This document shows, piece after piece, positions 43,511-52,810 of a DNA stretch of 64,000 nt (its first letter is position 1; every line of letters starts with the position of its first letter). The position numbers were made by a program, and so were the translations under genes. The notes below the pieces were generated by a model, which did no database searches, was not told the DNA's origin, and was given only the letters and a program-made list of their open reading frames with translations. This DNA comes from Anaerolineae bacterium (GTDB lineage: Bacteria > Chloroflexota > Anaerolineae > Aggregatilineales > Phototrophicaceae), in assembly GCA_022843385.1 (NCBI GenBank), contig JALHNT010000034.1:1-64000 (forward strand), given 5' to 3'.

Positions 43511-44260
43511 TCACCCCTGAACCCGCGCTGATTGTGCTGCCGCTTGCAGCGTGAAGGTCATGGCCGCCACCTGCCCATCAGGGAACGCCAGCGATTGGAT
43601 GTCGAAGCGCAGCCCGCGCCGGTGCAGATTGACCAGATACGCCCCCAGCCGGGAACGTGCCTGCGTCACCGCCCGGTACATCTGATCAGCGGGGATGGTT
43701 GCGCCAAAGCGCCGCTCGATTTCCGCCTCGACCATCCCGCGCCACACACCGTTATAGAGCCAGCTATGCGCCAGATAATGCCGGTGCGCCTGCCCATCGC
43801 GCAGCGGGATCATGGCTGGCAGCAGCGTCTGCTGTACAGTCAGATCATAACCCGCCAGATTACCCACATACACCGTGCTGTCCAGCAGCGCCGTCAGCAG
43901 CGCCGGATCGCCGCGTCCGGGGAACTTCAGATCGACCAGCGCCAGCCGCTGCCCCCGGTGCAGCCGCCGTTCGACTTCCGCCGCCAGCGCCACCGGATCA
44001 TCCTGGTGAGCCAGCAGCACCACGCTCACCTCATCCAGCAGGCTTTCCTCGTCCTCATCCGTAAGCGGCTGTGGCAGGGCTGGAAGGTGGGTGATGCCGG
44101 GCATCTCCACCACCAACGGCTGGGGGGTATACACCCGCAGCGGCGTGCCATCGCTTAGGCTCAGCGCGGCCTCCAGCGCATCCTGCTCAGGTGGCAGCGG
44201 ACGGCGGGCGGTCGCGCTGAGGAAGGGAGTCAGGTTAAACATCATCGGACCAACCTGCAT
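43511..44260 (-). CDS. Hypothetical protein, possibly DUF4127-related
   Basis: A 249-residue protein. The central segment LVDLKFPGRGDPALLTALLDSTVYVGNLAGYDLT recalls the C-terminal part of DUF4127 proteins (VDxxYPNGxDPxLL and a GWNTAGNT-like motif), but the match is partial. The function is unknown. It faces the ParB-fold gene with three bases between stops. Confidence 0.6.
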   Translation of the reverse strand: MQVGPMMFNLTPFLSATARRPLPPEQDALEAALSLSDGTPLRVYTPQPLVVEMPGITHLPALPQPLTDEDEESLLDEVSVVLLAHQDDPVALAAEVERRLHRGQRLALVDLKFPGRGDPALLTALLDSTVYVGNLAGYDLTVQQTLLPAMIPLRDGQAHRHYLAHSWLYNGVWRGMVEAEIERRFGATIPADQMYRAVTQARSRLGAYLVNLHRRGLRFDIQSLAFPDGQVAAMTFTLQAAAQSARVQG

Positions 44261-44321
44261 CGCTCATCAAACCGGATGCGCCGGATTGTAGCAGTTTCCA
44301 GCGCACCGGTGAACCAGCGGT

Positions 44322-44684
44322 TTAGCTCAACGAGAACAACGCCGGCTCGTCCTGGGTCGCCACATGATCGAGCAGCGCCGCTATCGTTGTATCCGCAGGC
44401 AGGACAACCGCCGCCTGATCGAGCCACTGCTCATCATCGCTCACGATGATCAGCGGTTCATGCCGGATCGAACGCAGATGCAGGAATAGCTCAGCCGCCG
44501 CCTGAGGCTGATCATCAGCTTCAATGATAACCACATCCGGCATCCAGGTGACATACATGCCCAGCGCTTCGCTGGCATCCTGCGGCAAATAAACCCACCA
44601 GTCACGAGTGGCAGCCGCCTTCAACAAGGCCTGGCCGCGTTCCGGACTGCCGAAAAACAGAATGAAGGGATGTTCGGTTGTCAT
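44322..44684 (-). CDS. Receiver-like protein, probably degenerate
   Basis: A 120-residue protein of CheY size. VVIIEADDQPQ stands where the phosphorylated aspartate strand should be and LIIVSDDE where the threonine strand should be, but the acidic pocket at the N-terminus (FILFFGSPE) is lost and the final lysine motif is missing. It is likely a pseudo-receiver or an unrelated Rossmann-like fold. Confidence 0.6.
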   Translation of the reverse strand: MTTEHPFILFFGSPERGQALLKAAATRDWWVYLPQDASEALGMYVTWMPDVVIIEADDQPQAAAELFLHLRSIRHEPLIIVSDDEQWLDQAAVVLPADTTIAALLDHVATQDEPALFSLS

Positions 44685-44723
44685 GTGCGCATTCCTCTCT
44701 CATCAACAGGCGACAGAAATGAA

Positions 44724-44752
44724 AAGGGCGTCCGCGAACTCCGGACGCCCTG
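44724..44752 (-). terminator. Intrinsic terminator of the AraC-Ogt gene
   Basis: GGGCGTCCG (44726-44734) pairs with CGGACGCCC (44742-44750). On the minus strand the stem is followed by TTTTC, and it lies 25 bases after the AraC-Ogt stop. Confidence 0.85.
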
Positions 44753-44776
44753 GAAATGGACGGTGCGGGTGTTTCG

Positions 44777-45646
44777 CTAGGTGGGATGCTGGGCGTGCTG
44801 ACGTTCGTTTTCCAGCAGCGCATCCTTGCTGTAGGCCTGGCGCTCGTCATAACGCGAGGTCGGCTTGCCATCTTCGCGTTCGGCGCGATGGCACGGAATG
44901 AGGACGGCCGTCGGATTGCTGTAGACCGCCTGGGCGACCGCGCTCGCGGCCTGGGGTGAAAGGCCGAGCAGCTCGGCAATTTCGCCATAAGTACGGGTTT
45001 CGCCATAGGGAATGCTGCGCAGCGCTTCCCAGACTTTCCACTGAAAGGCGGTACCCTGGACATCCAGCGGCAGATCGAGATGCGGGCGCGCCCCTTCCAG
45101 ATGTTCGAGAATCTGGTGCACCCAGACGCAGAAATTGGCTTTCTGTAGATCGGCTGCCGGATATTCGTCGCGCAGATGGGCTTCCAGCTCCTCATCCCTG
45201 CGCCCGATGTAAATGGCACAGATGCCGCGTTCGGTCATGCCGACCAGCATCCGCCCCAGATGACAATCTACCGTCGTATAGGCGATGCTCATACCGGCGC
45301 CGCCTCGGCTGTAGATGGCCGGGGTCATGCCCAGCTTCTCTGGAGCGCGCTCATACAGCCGGCTGCTGGAGCCATAGCCCACGTTGTACAGCGCATCCGT
45401 CACCGATTCGCCCTCGCGCAGCCGCAGCTTGAGCTGCTTCAGTCGATGACTTTCGGCGTACTGGCGTGGCGTGATACCCACCACCCGTTTGAAGGTGCGC
45501 TGCAAGTGAAACGGACTGACATGAAAAGCCGCGCCCATTTCATCCAGCGTTGGCGTGTCGGCATGATGCGTCTGGATATAACGACAGACCCGGTTTGCCA
45601 GCTCGACTTCAAACGTGTTGCAGGTGTTCAACATGATGAATCGCAT
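44777..45646 (-). CDS. AraC-domain/O6-alkylguanine-DNA methyltransferase fusion
   Basis: A 289-residue Ada-like protein. The first half is an AraC DNA-binding domain (LDEMGAAFHVSPFHLQRTFKRVVGITPRQY); the second is an alkyltransferase with the active-site motif IPCHR and GTAFQWKVWEALRSIPYGETRTYGEIA. The N-terminal zinc domain of E. coli Ada, which receives methyl groups from phosphotriesters and switches on transcription, is missing, so the usual activation mechanism cannot operate. Translation may start at M5 (45634). Confidence 0.9.
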   Translation of the reverse strand: MRFIMLNTCNTFEVELANRVCRYIQTHHADTPTLDEMGAAFHVSPFHLQRTFKRVVGITPRQYAESHRLKQLKLRLREGESVTDALYNVGYGSSSRLYERAPEKLGMTPAIYSRGGAGMSIAYTTVDCHLGRMLVGMTERGICAIYIGRRDEELEAHLRDEYPAADLQKANFCVWVHQILEHLEGARPHLDLPLDVQGTAFQWKVWEALRSIPYGETRTYGEIAELLGLSPQAASAVAQAVYSNPTAVLIPCHRAEREDGKPTSRYDERQAYSKDALLENERQHAQHPT

Positions 45647-45850
45647 CTCCTCATGTTGTAGAGGATACGATCATTTGCCGAGCCAGTCTATCCGATTCTT
45701 GCGCCAATGGACTCACCGGCTGCTGATGCCTAATCCCTGTTTTCCACAGTAGCAATTATCGTTGAGTGGCGACCTGCGCGCGTCCGGCAGCGGAATGAAC
45801 CATGTGTCCATCGAAAGTCGGAGAAGGTCGGATTCAGTTATGGGGTGTCT

Positions 45851-46231
45851 TCAGCGGCGCAGCAAAGCCTGGGCTTCTTCCAGCGAGGCCGCGAAACGAA
45901 ACGGGCGACCCTGCAACTGGCTGCCAAAGGTTTTGACAAATCCCGTGTAGGCAGAACGGATCAGCCAGCCAGCGCCGATGACGATCTTCTGACCTTCATT
46001 GGGTCGGGCTTCTCCCTGGGCAAAGATGTCGCCGGCGCGGGTCATGAAGTCACCCGGCAGTCCGCCCGCCTCGCGAATATCGATGAGCAGATCAACCGTG
46101 TGCGTCACGCTCACAATCAAGTCATCGGCCTGTTGAATCGCTCGATGGAGTTCGTTCCACGTCCAGCCGCGCTGCAACGTCACCCGAACGCAGGTCTGTT
46201 CCGGGTTAGCCCACATCACCTGAATAGCCAT
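45851..46231 (-). CDS. Hypothetical protein, STAS/SpoIIAA-like
   Basis: A 126-residue protein from the start at 46231 (MAIQVMWANPEQ). The alternation of strands and helices (RVTLQRGWTWNELHRAIQQAD, HTVDLLIDIREAG, RPFRFAASLEEAQALL) suggests a SpoIIAA/STAS-type fold, as in many small Chloroflexota proteins. The assignment is weak. It precedes no gene on the same strand closely. Confidence 0.6.
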   Translation of the reverse strand: MAIQVMWANPEQTCVRVTLQRGWTWNELHRAIQQADDLIVSVTHTVDLLIDIREAGGLPGDFMTRAGDIFAQGEARPNEGQKIVIGAGWLIRSAYTGFVKTFGSQLQGRPFRFAASLEEAQALLRR

Positions 46232-46311
46232 GCCAGTTTTCCTCCACGTCAACACACCCTGTTATACGTGGCACAGGCAAAATCGTCGCGCACCGGCTGG
46301 AATGTGTCCAG

Positions 46312-46752
46312 TCAGGTTCCTGCCGGACGATACACGCTGATCGGCAGCGGGCAGGACGCCAGCCAGTAATCGACCAATGGCTGAAGCCAGCCGGTTTCTT
46401 CCTGCCCACCCAGCGGAGCCAGCCCGATGCTGCTCAGGTTATACAACAGGTAATCACGGGCGATAGTCATGAGCGCCTGCTCGACGAAGCGTAGCCGGGT
46501 GCTGCCCACCGACGACTCGCGCACCACCAGGAACAGCAGGCTGGGCTGCGACTCGCTCCAATGCCAGATCATGCCCGGCTTGATGCGTCCGCCGCTGCAC
46601 TGTTTGCGGAAGGTGGCAAAGGCCGCCGGATGACGATTGAGGAGTTCAGTCGCCAGCGGGCTGACCTCGCTGCGGGCGCGGGCGTTGTAGCCGAAAGCCA
46701 GCGTCTTCGCCTCGGTCAGCAGCGGGTCGCCAGTCACATAGGTCAGCGGCAT
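46312..46752 (-). CDS. Hypothetical protein
   Basis: A 146-residue protein with no recognised motif and no membrane segment. It begins MPLTYVTGDPLLTEAKTLAFGYN and its end is SCPLPISVYRPAGT. The start is three bases from the stop of the upstream peptidase gene, so the two are probably co-transcribed. Confidence 0.65.
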   Translation of the reverse strand: MPLTYVTGDPLLTEAKTLAFGYNARARSEVSPLATELLNRHPAAFATFRKQCSGGRIKPGMIWHWSESQPSLLFLVVRESSVGSTRLRFVEQALMTIARDYLLYNLSSIGLAPLGGQEETGWLQPLVDYWLASCPLPISVYRPAGT

Positions 46753-46755
46753 CGT

Positions 46756-48717
46756 TCAGCCATACACCACGTATTGCAGCAGGAACTTCATCAGGCTCTC
46801 GTAATAATGGGCGATGGTATCTGACTTGCGCCAGCCGTGTCCCTCGCCGGCATAGACGTGGTACTCATGCGGAACGTTGCGCGCCCGCAGCGACGCCACA
46901 ATCGCATCCGATTGATTGCGCGGCACCACCGGGTCATCCTCGCCCTGATAAACGATGATCGGGTCAACAATCCTGTTGGCATGGAACAGCGGCGACCGCG
47001 CCCGGTAGACCTCGGCCGCTTCCGGCAGCGCACCCAGCAGCGACTCGCTGTAGCGCTCCTCGAATTTATGCGTATCCATCACCAGCCCGAACTGGTTGCT
47101 CACGCCGTACAGACACACGCCGGCTTTGTACAGGCCGGGCTTCTCCACCAGCGATTGCAACACGGTGAAACCGCCGGCGCTCCCACCCAGGATCACCAGC
47201 TTCTTCGGGTCGGCCAGTCCGCTGTTCGCCAGATGCGTCGCACCGGTCGCCGCATCCTCGACATCGTAGATGCCCCAGTTGCCGCGCAGCTTGTTCATGT
47301 AGGCTTTGCCATAGCCGGTGCTGCCGCGATAATTGACCGCCAGCAGGGCGATGCCGCGCGTGGCGAAGAACTGCGCCGCCGGGAAATACTCGTCAATCAC
47401 CTGCGAGGTTGGGCCGCCGTGAATGTATAGGATCACTGGCGGTTGACCGCTGCTCGTGAAGCGCTGGCTGACCGGCGGGTAATACAATCCATGCACCGGC
47501 TCGCCATCATGGCCGGTCCAGGTGATCGGCTGTGCCACTGATAAGTCGGCTGCTGCGATGTTCTCATTACTGCTGCGCTTGTGGATGAATGGGGCTGCGC
47601 CGCCGGAGGGGATGACCTGCATCGTCAGCGGATCGCTGGCGGGCAGTTGCAACGTCGGCGGCACATCGCTGGCACCCTCAAACGGCAGGCTGATGACCCG
47701 CGCCGGGCAGGTGCTGGAGGAAGCGATGACGGCGATGCGGCTGCTGCGCGGCGACACCGCCACCTGATCCACATTCGAATAAGCGTTCAGCGCCTCGAGC
47801 CGCGTTTCGGTCGGCTGCTGCACATCGAGGTAAGCCAGGCGCCGCTGCCCGTTGTGATTCTGAATGAAGATCAAGTAGCGGCTGTCGTGCGTCCAGCCAT
47901 AAGTACGCATCCCCTGAATCCAGGCCGGGTCGGCTTTCTCCGACTCGCTGGTCGTCACCGGCTTCGTCTGGCGCGTCGCCAGTTCGTAAATCATCAACTG
48001 ACCCAGGCCGGTCTGGTCGCTGATGTAAGCCAGGTAGCGACCGTCGGGCGAGAACTCCGGCTGAAAAATCGCGGTGGTGGCATCGCCGGCAATCGTATCC
48101 GTCCGCGCGGCAAATGGCACCCCCGCCCGATCATACTCCAGCGTGATGAGCCGCAGCTCGGTGCCATCCCAGGGCATGTTCGGATGATCCCAGGCGATAT
48201 AGGCCAGATAATCCCCAGCGGGGTGCCAGGCCGGCTGCATCACGAAGTCCGTGCCTTCCGCCAGTTTGCGCGGCCAGAGCTTCCCCTCGGCATCCACCAG
48301 CGCCAGCACATCGCGGCGTTCGTCACTGTGAACATAGACCAGCCAGTCGCCGCTGGCCGCCAGTCGTGGTGCAGCCGCGCTGCCGAAGGCCGGGGTGATC
48401 GCCCGCGCTCCGCCACCGCTGAGCGCCTGACGGTACAGCCGTCCCTCTGCCGCGAAGATCACCTGCCCGTTGCCGACGGTGAAATTGCCCCCGCCGTACC
48501 CGACCAGCGCCCGCACAGCGAAGTCGGTGGTCAGATCGCGCGGTGCCTGTTCATCCGCCTGCGCCACCAGGATGCCCTTGCCGCCCCGTCGTTCGTGCCA
48601 GACCAGCGTGTCGCTGGCGCTGTCCCACTGGACATCCTCGAAGACCAGCGACTCGCCCAGCGATTTTGGGGTGATGGCGCTCGACCAGGTGCCATAAGGC
48701 GCAGATTGTTTGGGCAT
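46756..48717 (-). CDS. S9 family peptidase, acylaminoacyl type
   Basis: A 653-residue serine peptidase. The N-terminal beta-propeller (about 1-390) contains TolB/WD-like repeats (IFQPEFSPDGRYLAYISD). The alpha/beta hydrolase domain (about 400-653) has GGSAGGF with the catalytic serine, DPIIVYQGEDDPVV with the aspartate, and EGHGW with the histidine. There is no signal peptide, so it is probably cytoplasmic. Co-transcribed with a small hypothetical gene. Confidence 0.92.
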   Translation of the reverse strand: MPKQSAPYGTWSSAITPKSLGESLVFEDVQWDSASDTLVWHERRGGKGILVAQADEQAPRDLTTDFAVRALVGYGGGNFTVGNGQVIFAAEGRLYRQALSGGGARAITPAFGSAAAPRLAASGDWLVYVHSDERRDVLALVDAEGKLWPRKLAEGTDFVMQPAWHPAGDYLAYIAWDHPNMPWDGTELRLITLEYDRAGVPFAARTDTIAGDATTAIFQPEFSPDGRYLAYISDQTGLGQLMIYELATRQTKPVTTSESEKADPAWIQGMRTYGWTHDSRYLIFIQNHNGQRRLAYLDVQQPTETRLEALNAYSNVDQVAVSPRSSRIAVIASSSTCPARVISLPFEGASDVPPTLQLPASDPLTMQVIPSGGAAPFIHKRSSNENIAAADLSVAQPITWTGHDGEPVHGLYYPPVSQRFTSSGQPPVILYIHGGPTSQVIDEYFPAAQFFATRGIALLAVNYRGSTGYGKAYMNKLRGNWGIYDVEDAATGATHLANSGLADPKKLVILGGSAGGFTVLQSLVEKPGLYKAGVCLYGVSNQFGLVMDTHKFEERYSESLLGALPEAAEVYRARSPLFHANRIVDPIIVYQGEDDPVVPRNQSDAIVASLRARNVPHEYHVYAGEGHGWRKSDTIAHYYESLMKFLLQYVVYG

Positions 48718-48799
48718 GTTGCGACTCCATGAGGCTGGGTTAAGGTGGAACGATTGTTTATGGTGTGGGATTGTAACCAGCGCTGGTAGAAAAAGAAAA

Positions 48800-48825
48800 C
48801 GCCCTATCTGGGATAGGGCGTTTAG
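48800..48825. terminator. Terminator-like hairpin
   Basis: CGCCCTATC (48800-48808) pairs with GATAGGGCG (48812-48820) over a three-base loop, flanked by AAAA on one side and TTTAG on the other, so it could work on either strand. Confidence 0.6.
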
Positions 48826-49219
48826 ATGTCGGACGCAGAGAGTTCAAAAGTCTTTTTTAAAAGTTATATTCGTTCTCTGCGTCAGTTCTTAATTCTGTCC
48901 ACAGTATATGAAACATCCGTCACCGTGTCAATCACCCGAAAAATCCCGAATACTCGTGCCTGCTGTGAATTATCGATAATTCCGAAAGGTGCAATCAGTG
49001 GCAAAATGTGAAAAAACGATAAGACGAATGTTAAGAGATGTTCATAAACCGATTTCTGTTGATAAAGAATTGAGAAGGTTTACGCAATCCACACCTTCCA
49101 AATACTCTTACGTTATTTAGCGACAAAAATTGCCCTCAAAGTTCATGTAACCTGCACAATGAGATCGTCATACAAAGCCGGTTGCTGTAATGATTCAGCC
49201 CGCCGCGCCGGTTGATCGC
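48821..49219. other. A/T-rich intergenic region
   Basis: About 400 bases clearly richer in A and T than the surroundings, without a credible gene. Small ORFs (48710-48892, 48826-49011) have no family features. I see no long repeat or hairpin apart from the one at 48800. A transcription start or structural site is possible but not identifiable. Confidence 0.5.
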
Positions 49220-50203
49220 TCAGCGCCGCACGCTGTCGATGATCTCCTGCACCGAGGTGATGCGCCCCAGCGTACTGTTGAAGATCACCGTGGCGTTAAT
49301 GGCGTTGTTACGGGCGTCAATCGATTCGCTGACGGTGTACACGCCGCAGGACTCCAGCGCCGTGATGACGGCATTCAGCGTCGTGATCCCTTCATTCAGA
49401 CGTGGCACCAGACGGTTAAGTTCCGGCAGTTCCTGAATATCGCGCGGCACAATCTGATATTCCGCGGCCAGTGGCGGCGGGGTGCAGGGGAGAATCTCGC
49501 CCACCGTCACCAGCCACCAGTAGTCAGCCAGACTCTCCGACAACGCTCTCAACCCATCAACATAGGTGCGCAGCCGGTCAAGCTGGGCCTGTTGAATTTC
49601 CGGCGGGATGATCTCGATCTGTACCGTCAGCGGTGGCAGCTCGATCCCCAGCGGCGCGCTCATCAGATCGCCGGACCCGCGCAGCAGCGTCTCAGAAATC
49701 CAGCCGACGAAGCCGTTATAGTTGACCAGTATCCACGTGGCATCCTGATTGCGTCCGATGACGGGCAGGGTGGTATAAAAGGGCACAATCGCCAGCTCGC
49801 CACCGCCCGCAAACGGTTCTTCGCGCAGCGTCGCCTCTGCCAGCACATAGACCGCCAGCCCGGTATCCGTCACCAGTTCCGGCCCAACAATGCCATAGCT
49901 GCTGGTGATCGGCACTTCCCAGGGTTGAAAGTTCTCGCTGACGACTTCGGTGGAAATCCAGCCGCGACCCTGAGTGCCCGGCTTGAGAATCTCAAACCAT
50001 GTGCCATCCGCGTTGCGCCCGATAGCCTGTAGCGACTGTCCTTCCGTCACCGAACCGATGCGTTCGGCATCCAGCCCCGGTTCCGCCCGAATGACGGCGC
50101 TGTCGACGAAGACATTCACCCATTTCAACTGTTCGTCCTGCGCGGCGGCAGGTATGGCGACCATAGCGAAACACAGGACAAGCCAGCCGGATAACGTCCG
50201 CAT
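49220..50203 (-). CDS. Secreted SH3b-domain protein
   Basis: A 327-residue protein with a signal peptide (MRTLSGWLVLCFAMVAIPAAAQ). At least two bacterial SH3 (SH3b) segments follow: SAVIRAEPGLDAERIGSVTEGQSLQAIGRNADGTWFEI and a second around ATLREEPFAG...ATWILVNYNGFVGWI. The last 130 residues are helical. The start at 50203 follows AGAGGGAAATAAT; an upstream ATG was rejected because it would precede the signal. The role is probably at the cell wall or envelope. Confidence 0.8.
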   Translation of the reverse strand: MRTLSGWLVLCFAMVAIPAAAQDEQLKWVNVFVDSAVIRAEPGLDAERIGSVTEGQSLQAIGRNADGTWFEILKPGTQGRGWISTEVVSENFQPWEVPITSSYGIVGPELVTDTGLAVYVLAEATLREEPFAGGGELAIVPFYTTLPVIGRNQDATWILVNYNGFVGWISETLLRGSGDLMSAPLGIELPPLTVQIEIIPPEIQQAQLDRLRTYVDGLRALSESLADYWWLVTVGEILPCTPPPLAAEYQIVPRDIQELPELNRLVPRLNEGITTLNAVITALESCGVYTVSESIDARNNAINATVIFNSTLGRITSVQEIIDSVRR

Positions 50204-50441
50204 ATTATTTCCCTCTGGATAGCTGCTGCTGCCTTCATTATATGCCAAACTGCTGCTCCCGGATTAGGTCAGTCAATGACGCTTGCATGACGCTTAGCCT
50301 ACGCTGTCCGGCTTGCTGAAAAAGGGCCTGTGGGTCATGCCGCGCTGACCCGCACGCGCACCCCGCCCCACACCCAACGGATGCCGGCGAGGGCGTTTTG
50401 GGATACGATGAAAGTGTCTGGTAGCGGCACAGGAGAACAGC

Positions 50442-51530
50442 ATGGCCGACGAGAAGCTGGTGGCAATTCTGAAGCAGGGTGCGGAGGCATGGAATCGGTG
50501 GCGAGAGGACAATGAGCCATCTGAGATTGATTTACGTGAGGCGAGATTAGATTGGGCAAAACTGAGTGGAGCTGACTTGTATAGGGCGGATTTGCGCGGG
50601 GTGAGTCTATACGCAGCAGATTTGGGAGGGGCGAACTTTAGTCAGGCGGATTTGCGTGGTGCGAATCTGAGAGGGGGACAATTGGAATGGGCGAATTTAC
50701 ATGCAGCGGATCTAAGCGGAGCGGACTTGCGCGGGGCGAAATTTCATTGTGCGAATTTATATGAAGCAAATCTGAGCAGAACGGACTTGCTTGGGGCGAA
50801 GTTAAGTGAGGCAAATCTAAGCAATGCCAACCTGGAGGGTGCCAGATGTTGTGGCACTAATTTTGTCGAAGTGGACTTATCGACGACATTCGGGTTAGCC
50901 AGCATTATTCATCATGGACTGAGTATCCTCAATGTTGGCACACTGTTCCATTCGAGGGGGAAAATTCCTGAGGTGTTCCTGCGTGGTTGTGGGGTGGCTG
51001 AAAGCCTGATTGCTGCTTTGCCTTCACTTATAGACAACACTACTCCATATTATTACTGCTTCATCAGTTACAGCCATGCTGACAAGGACTTCGCCCAGCG
51101 GTTGCACGACTCGTTGCAGGGTAAGGGCATACGCTGCTGGCTGAACGAGCATCACCGCAACATTGGAGACATGCTGCAACCGACATCCTTAGAAGATCGT
51201 GGAGTGTATGACAAGATTGTACTGTGCTGTTCAAAAACCTCGCTGATAAGTCCTGAGGGAGAAATAGCATTCAACCAGGTGATAATGATGGAAAAGGACC
51301 ACCAACGTCTGCTGATTGTCCCGCTGGATCTGGATGGCTATCTATTAGGTGACGAGTGTAAAGGGTGGGTGGCGGATGAGCTGCGGCAGCGGGTGGTGGC
51401 GGACTTCAAAGGCTGGAAGGATCACGATGTCTTCGAGGCGGCGCTGACCCACGTGGTGAATGCGCTGCGACAGGATGGCGGCAAGCCCCCACCGCCAGAG
51501 CCGAAGCTCAAGCACAGGCCGAGGACGTGA
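50442..51530 (+). CDS. Pentapeptide-repeat/TIR protein, paralogue 1
   Basis: A 362-residue protein. After an N-terminal helix, about 24 pentapeptide repeats (A(D/N)LxG type, residues about 28-150) form a right-handed beta-helix, a linker follows, and a TIR domain begins at about 205 (CFISYSHADKDFAQRLHDSL). TIR domains of this kind often cleave NAD in defence systems. When aligned without gaps to the second paralogue, the WVxxE catalytic motif is replaced by EGEIA, with alanine at the glutamate position, so enzymatic activity may be lost. The upstream region closely matches that of the paralogue. The repeat-coding region is richer in A and T than neighbours. Confidence 0.88.
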   Translation: MADEKLVAILKQGAEAWNRWREDNEPSEIDLREARLDWAKLSGADLYRADLRGVSLYAADLGGANFSQADLRGANLRGGQLEWANLHAADLSGADLRGAKFHCANLYEANLSRTDLLGAKLSEANLSNANLEGARCCGTNFVEVDLSTTFGLASIIHHGLSILNVGTLFHSRGKIPEVFLRGCGVAESLIAALPSLIDNTTPYYYCFISYSHADKDFAQRLHDSLQGKGIRCWLNEHHRNIGDMLQPTSLEDRGVYDKIVLCCSKTSLISPEGEIAFNQVIMMEKDHQRLLIVPLDLDGYLLGDECKGWVADELRQRVVADFKGWKDHDVFEAALTHVVNALRQDGGKPPPPEPKLKHRPRT

Positions 51531-51546
51531 TGGACTACCACCGGAA

Positions 51547-52566
51547 TCACGCCGACTGGCGGACGACCAGCGGGCAGTCGATCAGGTGTTGGAGCGGCGG
51601 CTGGGGCTTTTCCTGTGACGAGAGCAGATACTCCACCGCCCACTTGCCCATGGCGTAATGCGGCAGTTGCATCGTTGTCAGCGCCGGGTACAGCCCCTCG
51701 GCGATGTCGCGCTGGTTGTCGAAGCCGACCACCGCCACATCCGCCGGTATCTTCAGCCCCAGCGACGCCAGCCCGCCATAACAACTCATGGCGGTGCGGT
51801 CATTGCCACAGAAGATGGCCGTCGGCGGATTGGGCAGGTTCATCAGCGAGCGCGTTAACTGATAATTGTAATCGGGGAACTGGCGGGTATACAGCACCAG
51901 CGACTCATCGTAGGGCAGGTCGAATTCGGTCAGCGCCTGCCGGTAGCCGAGCAGCCGCCCCTGTGATGCCGCCAGCGGAGGCAGCCCGACGTAACCGGGT
52001 TTGCCCAGGTTGATGAAGCCGATGCGGGTGTGGCCTTTTTCCAGCAGCAGCCGGGTGGCCTGATAACCGCCGGAGACTTCGTCCGGCACCACCGAGGGCA
52101 GCGAACGATCAGCGGCGTAGCAATTCGCCAGCACCACCGGCACGCGCGTCATCTGCGCCGGCAGTTCCACTTCGCGATGAAACATGGTGGCATAAACAAT
52201 CCCTTCGACCCGCCGTTCCAGCAGGGTTTCAAGCGAGGAACGGGTGGTTTCGGTCTCATAGCCGGCGCTCACCACCAGCATGATCTTGCCCCGTTCCCAC
52301 AGCGCTTCCTGCGCCCCGCTGATCATATCGACGGCGTAAGGGGTGGTGATGACCTCATCGGTGACGAAGCCAACCAGGTTGGAGTTCTCAGTGCGCATAT
52401 GGCGGGCGCTGAAGTTCGGGCTGTAATTCAACTGCTCGATGACAGCCAGCACCCGGGCGCGGGTTTCATCGCTGACCGACGGGTGATTGTTGAGGACGCG
52501 CGAGACTGTGCCACGCCCCACCTCGGCCAATCGGGCAATATCCTCAATCGTGGTTTTGAATGGCAT
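51547..52566 (-). CDS. LacI family transcriptional repressor
   Basis: A 339-residue regulator: LacI-type helix-turn-helix (TIEDIARLAEVGRGTVSRVLNN) followed by a sugar-binding domain. It is divergent from the GH32 hydrolase gene, and two perfect TGGGAACGATCCCA operators lie in the shared region, so it probably represses the fructan operon until a sugar binds. The stop is 17 bases from the convergent TIR gene's stop. Confidence 0.93.
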   Translation of the reverse strand: MPFKTTIEDIARLAEVGRGTVSRVLNNHPSVSDETRARVLAVIEQLNYSPNFSARHMRTENSNLVGFVTDEVITTPYAVDMISGAQEALWERGKIMLVVSAGYETETTRSSLETLLERRVEGIVYATMFHREVELPAQMTRVPVVLANCYAADRSLPSVVPDEVSGGYQATRLLLEKGHTRIGFINLGKPGYVGLPPLAASQGRLLGYRQALTEFDLPYDESLVLYTRQFPDYNYQLTRSLMNLPNPPTAIFCGNDRTAMSCYGGLASLGLKIPADVAVVGFDNQRDIAEGLYPALTTMQLPHYAMGKWAVEYLLSSQEKPQPPLQHLIDCPLVVRQSA

Positions 52567-52616
52567 AAACGGTGTGCCTTTTGAGGGTTTGCATCTGTAC
52601 TATTTGAACAAACTTG

Positions 52617-52644
52617 TTGCAATCTACAAAAATCATGCTATAGT
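52617..52644 (+). promoter_or_regulatory. Promoter of the fructan utilisation operon
   Basis: TTGCAA (52617-52622), 16 bp, TATAGT (52639-52644), reading toward the GH32 gene. Operator 1 starts 13 bases after the -10, over the expected transcription start. Confidence 0.7.
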
Positions 52645-52656
52645 ATAGCCAATAGA

Positions 52657-52670
52657 TGGGAACGATCCCA
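52657..52670. promoter_or_regulatory. LacI-type operator 1
   Basis: TGGGAACGATCCCA is a near-palindrome (TGGGA plus TCCCA around ACGA), of the size typical for LacI family sites. An identical copy lies 98 bp further on. Confidence 0.8.
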
Positions 52671-52754
52671 AGCATAACAGATGTGAAGTTCCGGCGCAAA
52701 CCATCATCGATTACGATTTCACGGTGATGCAGCGCAGTGAAATGATCGATTACT

Positions 52755-52768
52755 TGGGAACGATCCCA
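52755..52768. promoter_or_regulatory. LacI-type operator 2
   Basis: The second exact copy of TGGGAACGATCCCA, 43 bases before the GH32 ATG. Two sites 98 bp apart (about nine helical turns) suit DNA looping by a repressor tetramer or simple double blockage. Confidence 0.8.
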
Positions 52769-52810
52769 GACATCTGAACTTTATTGGCTTTATAGAATTG
52801 TTTGATAAAC

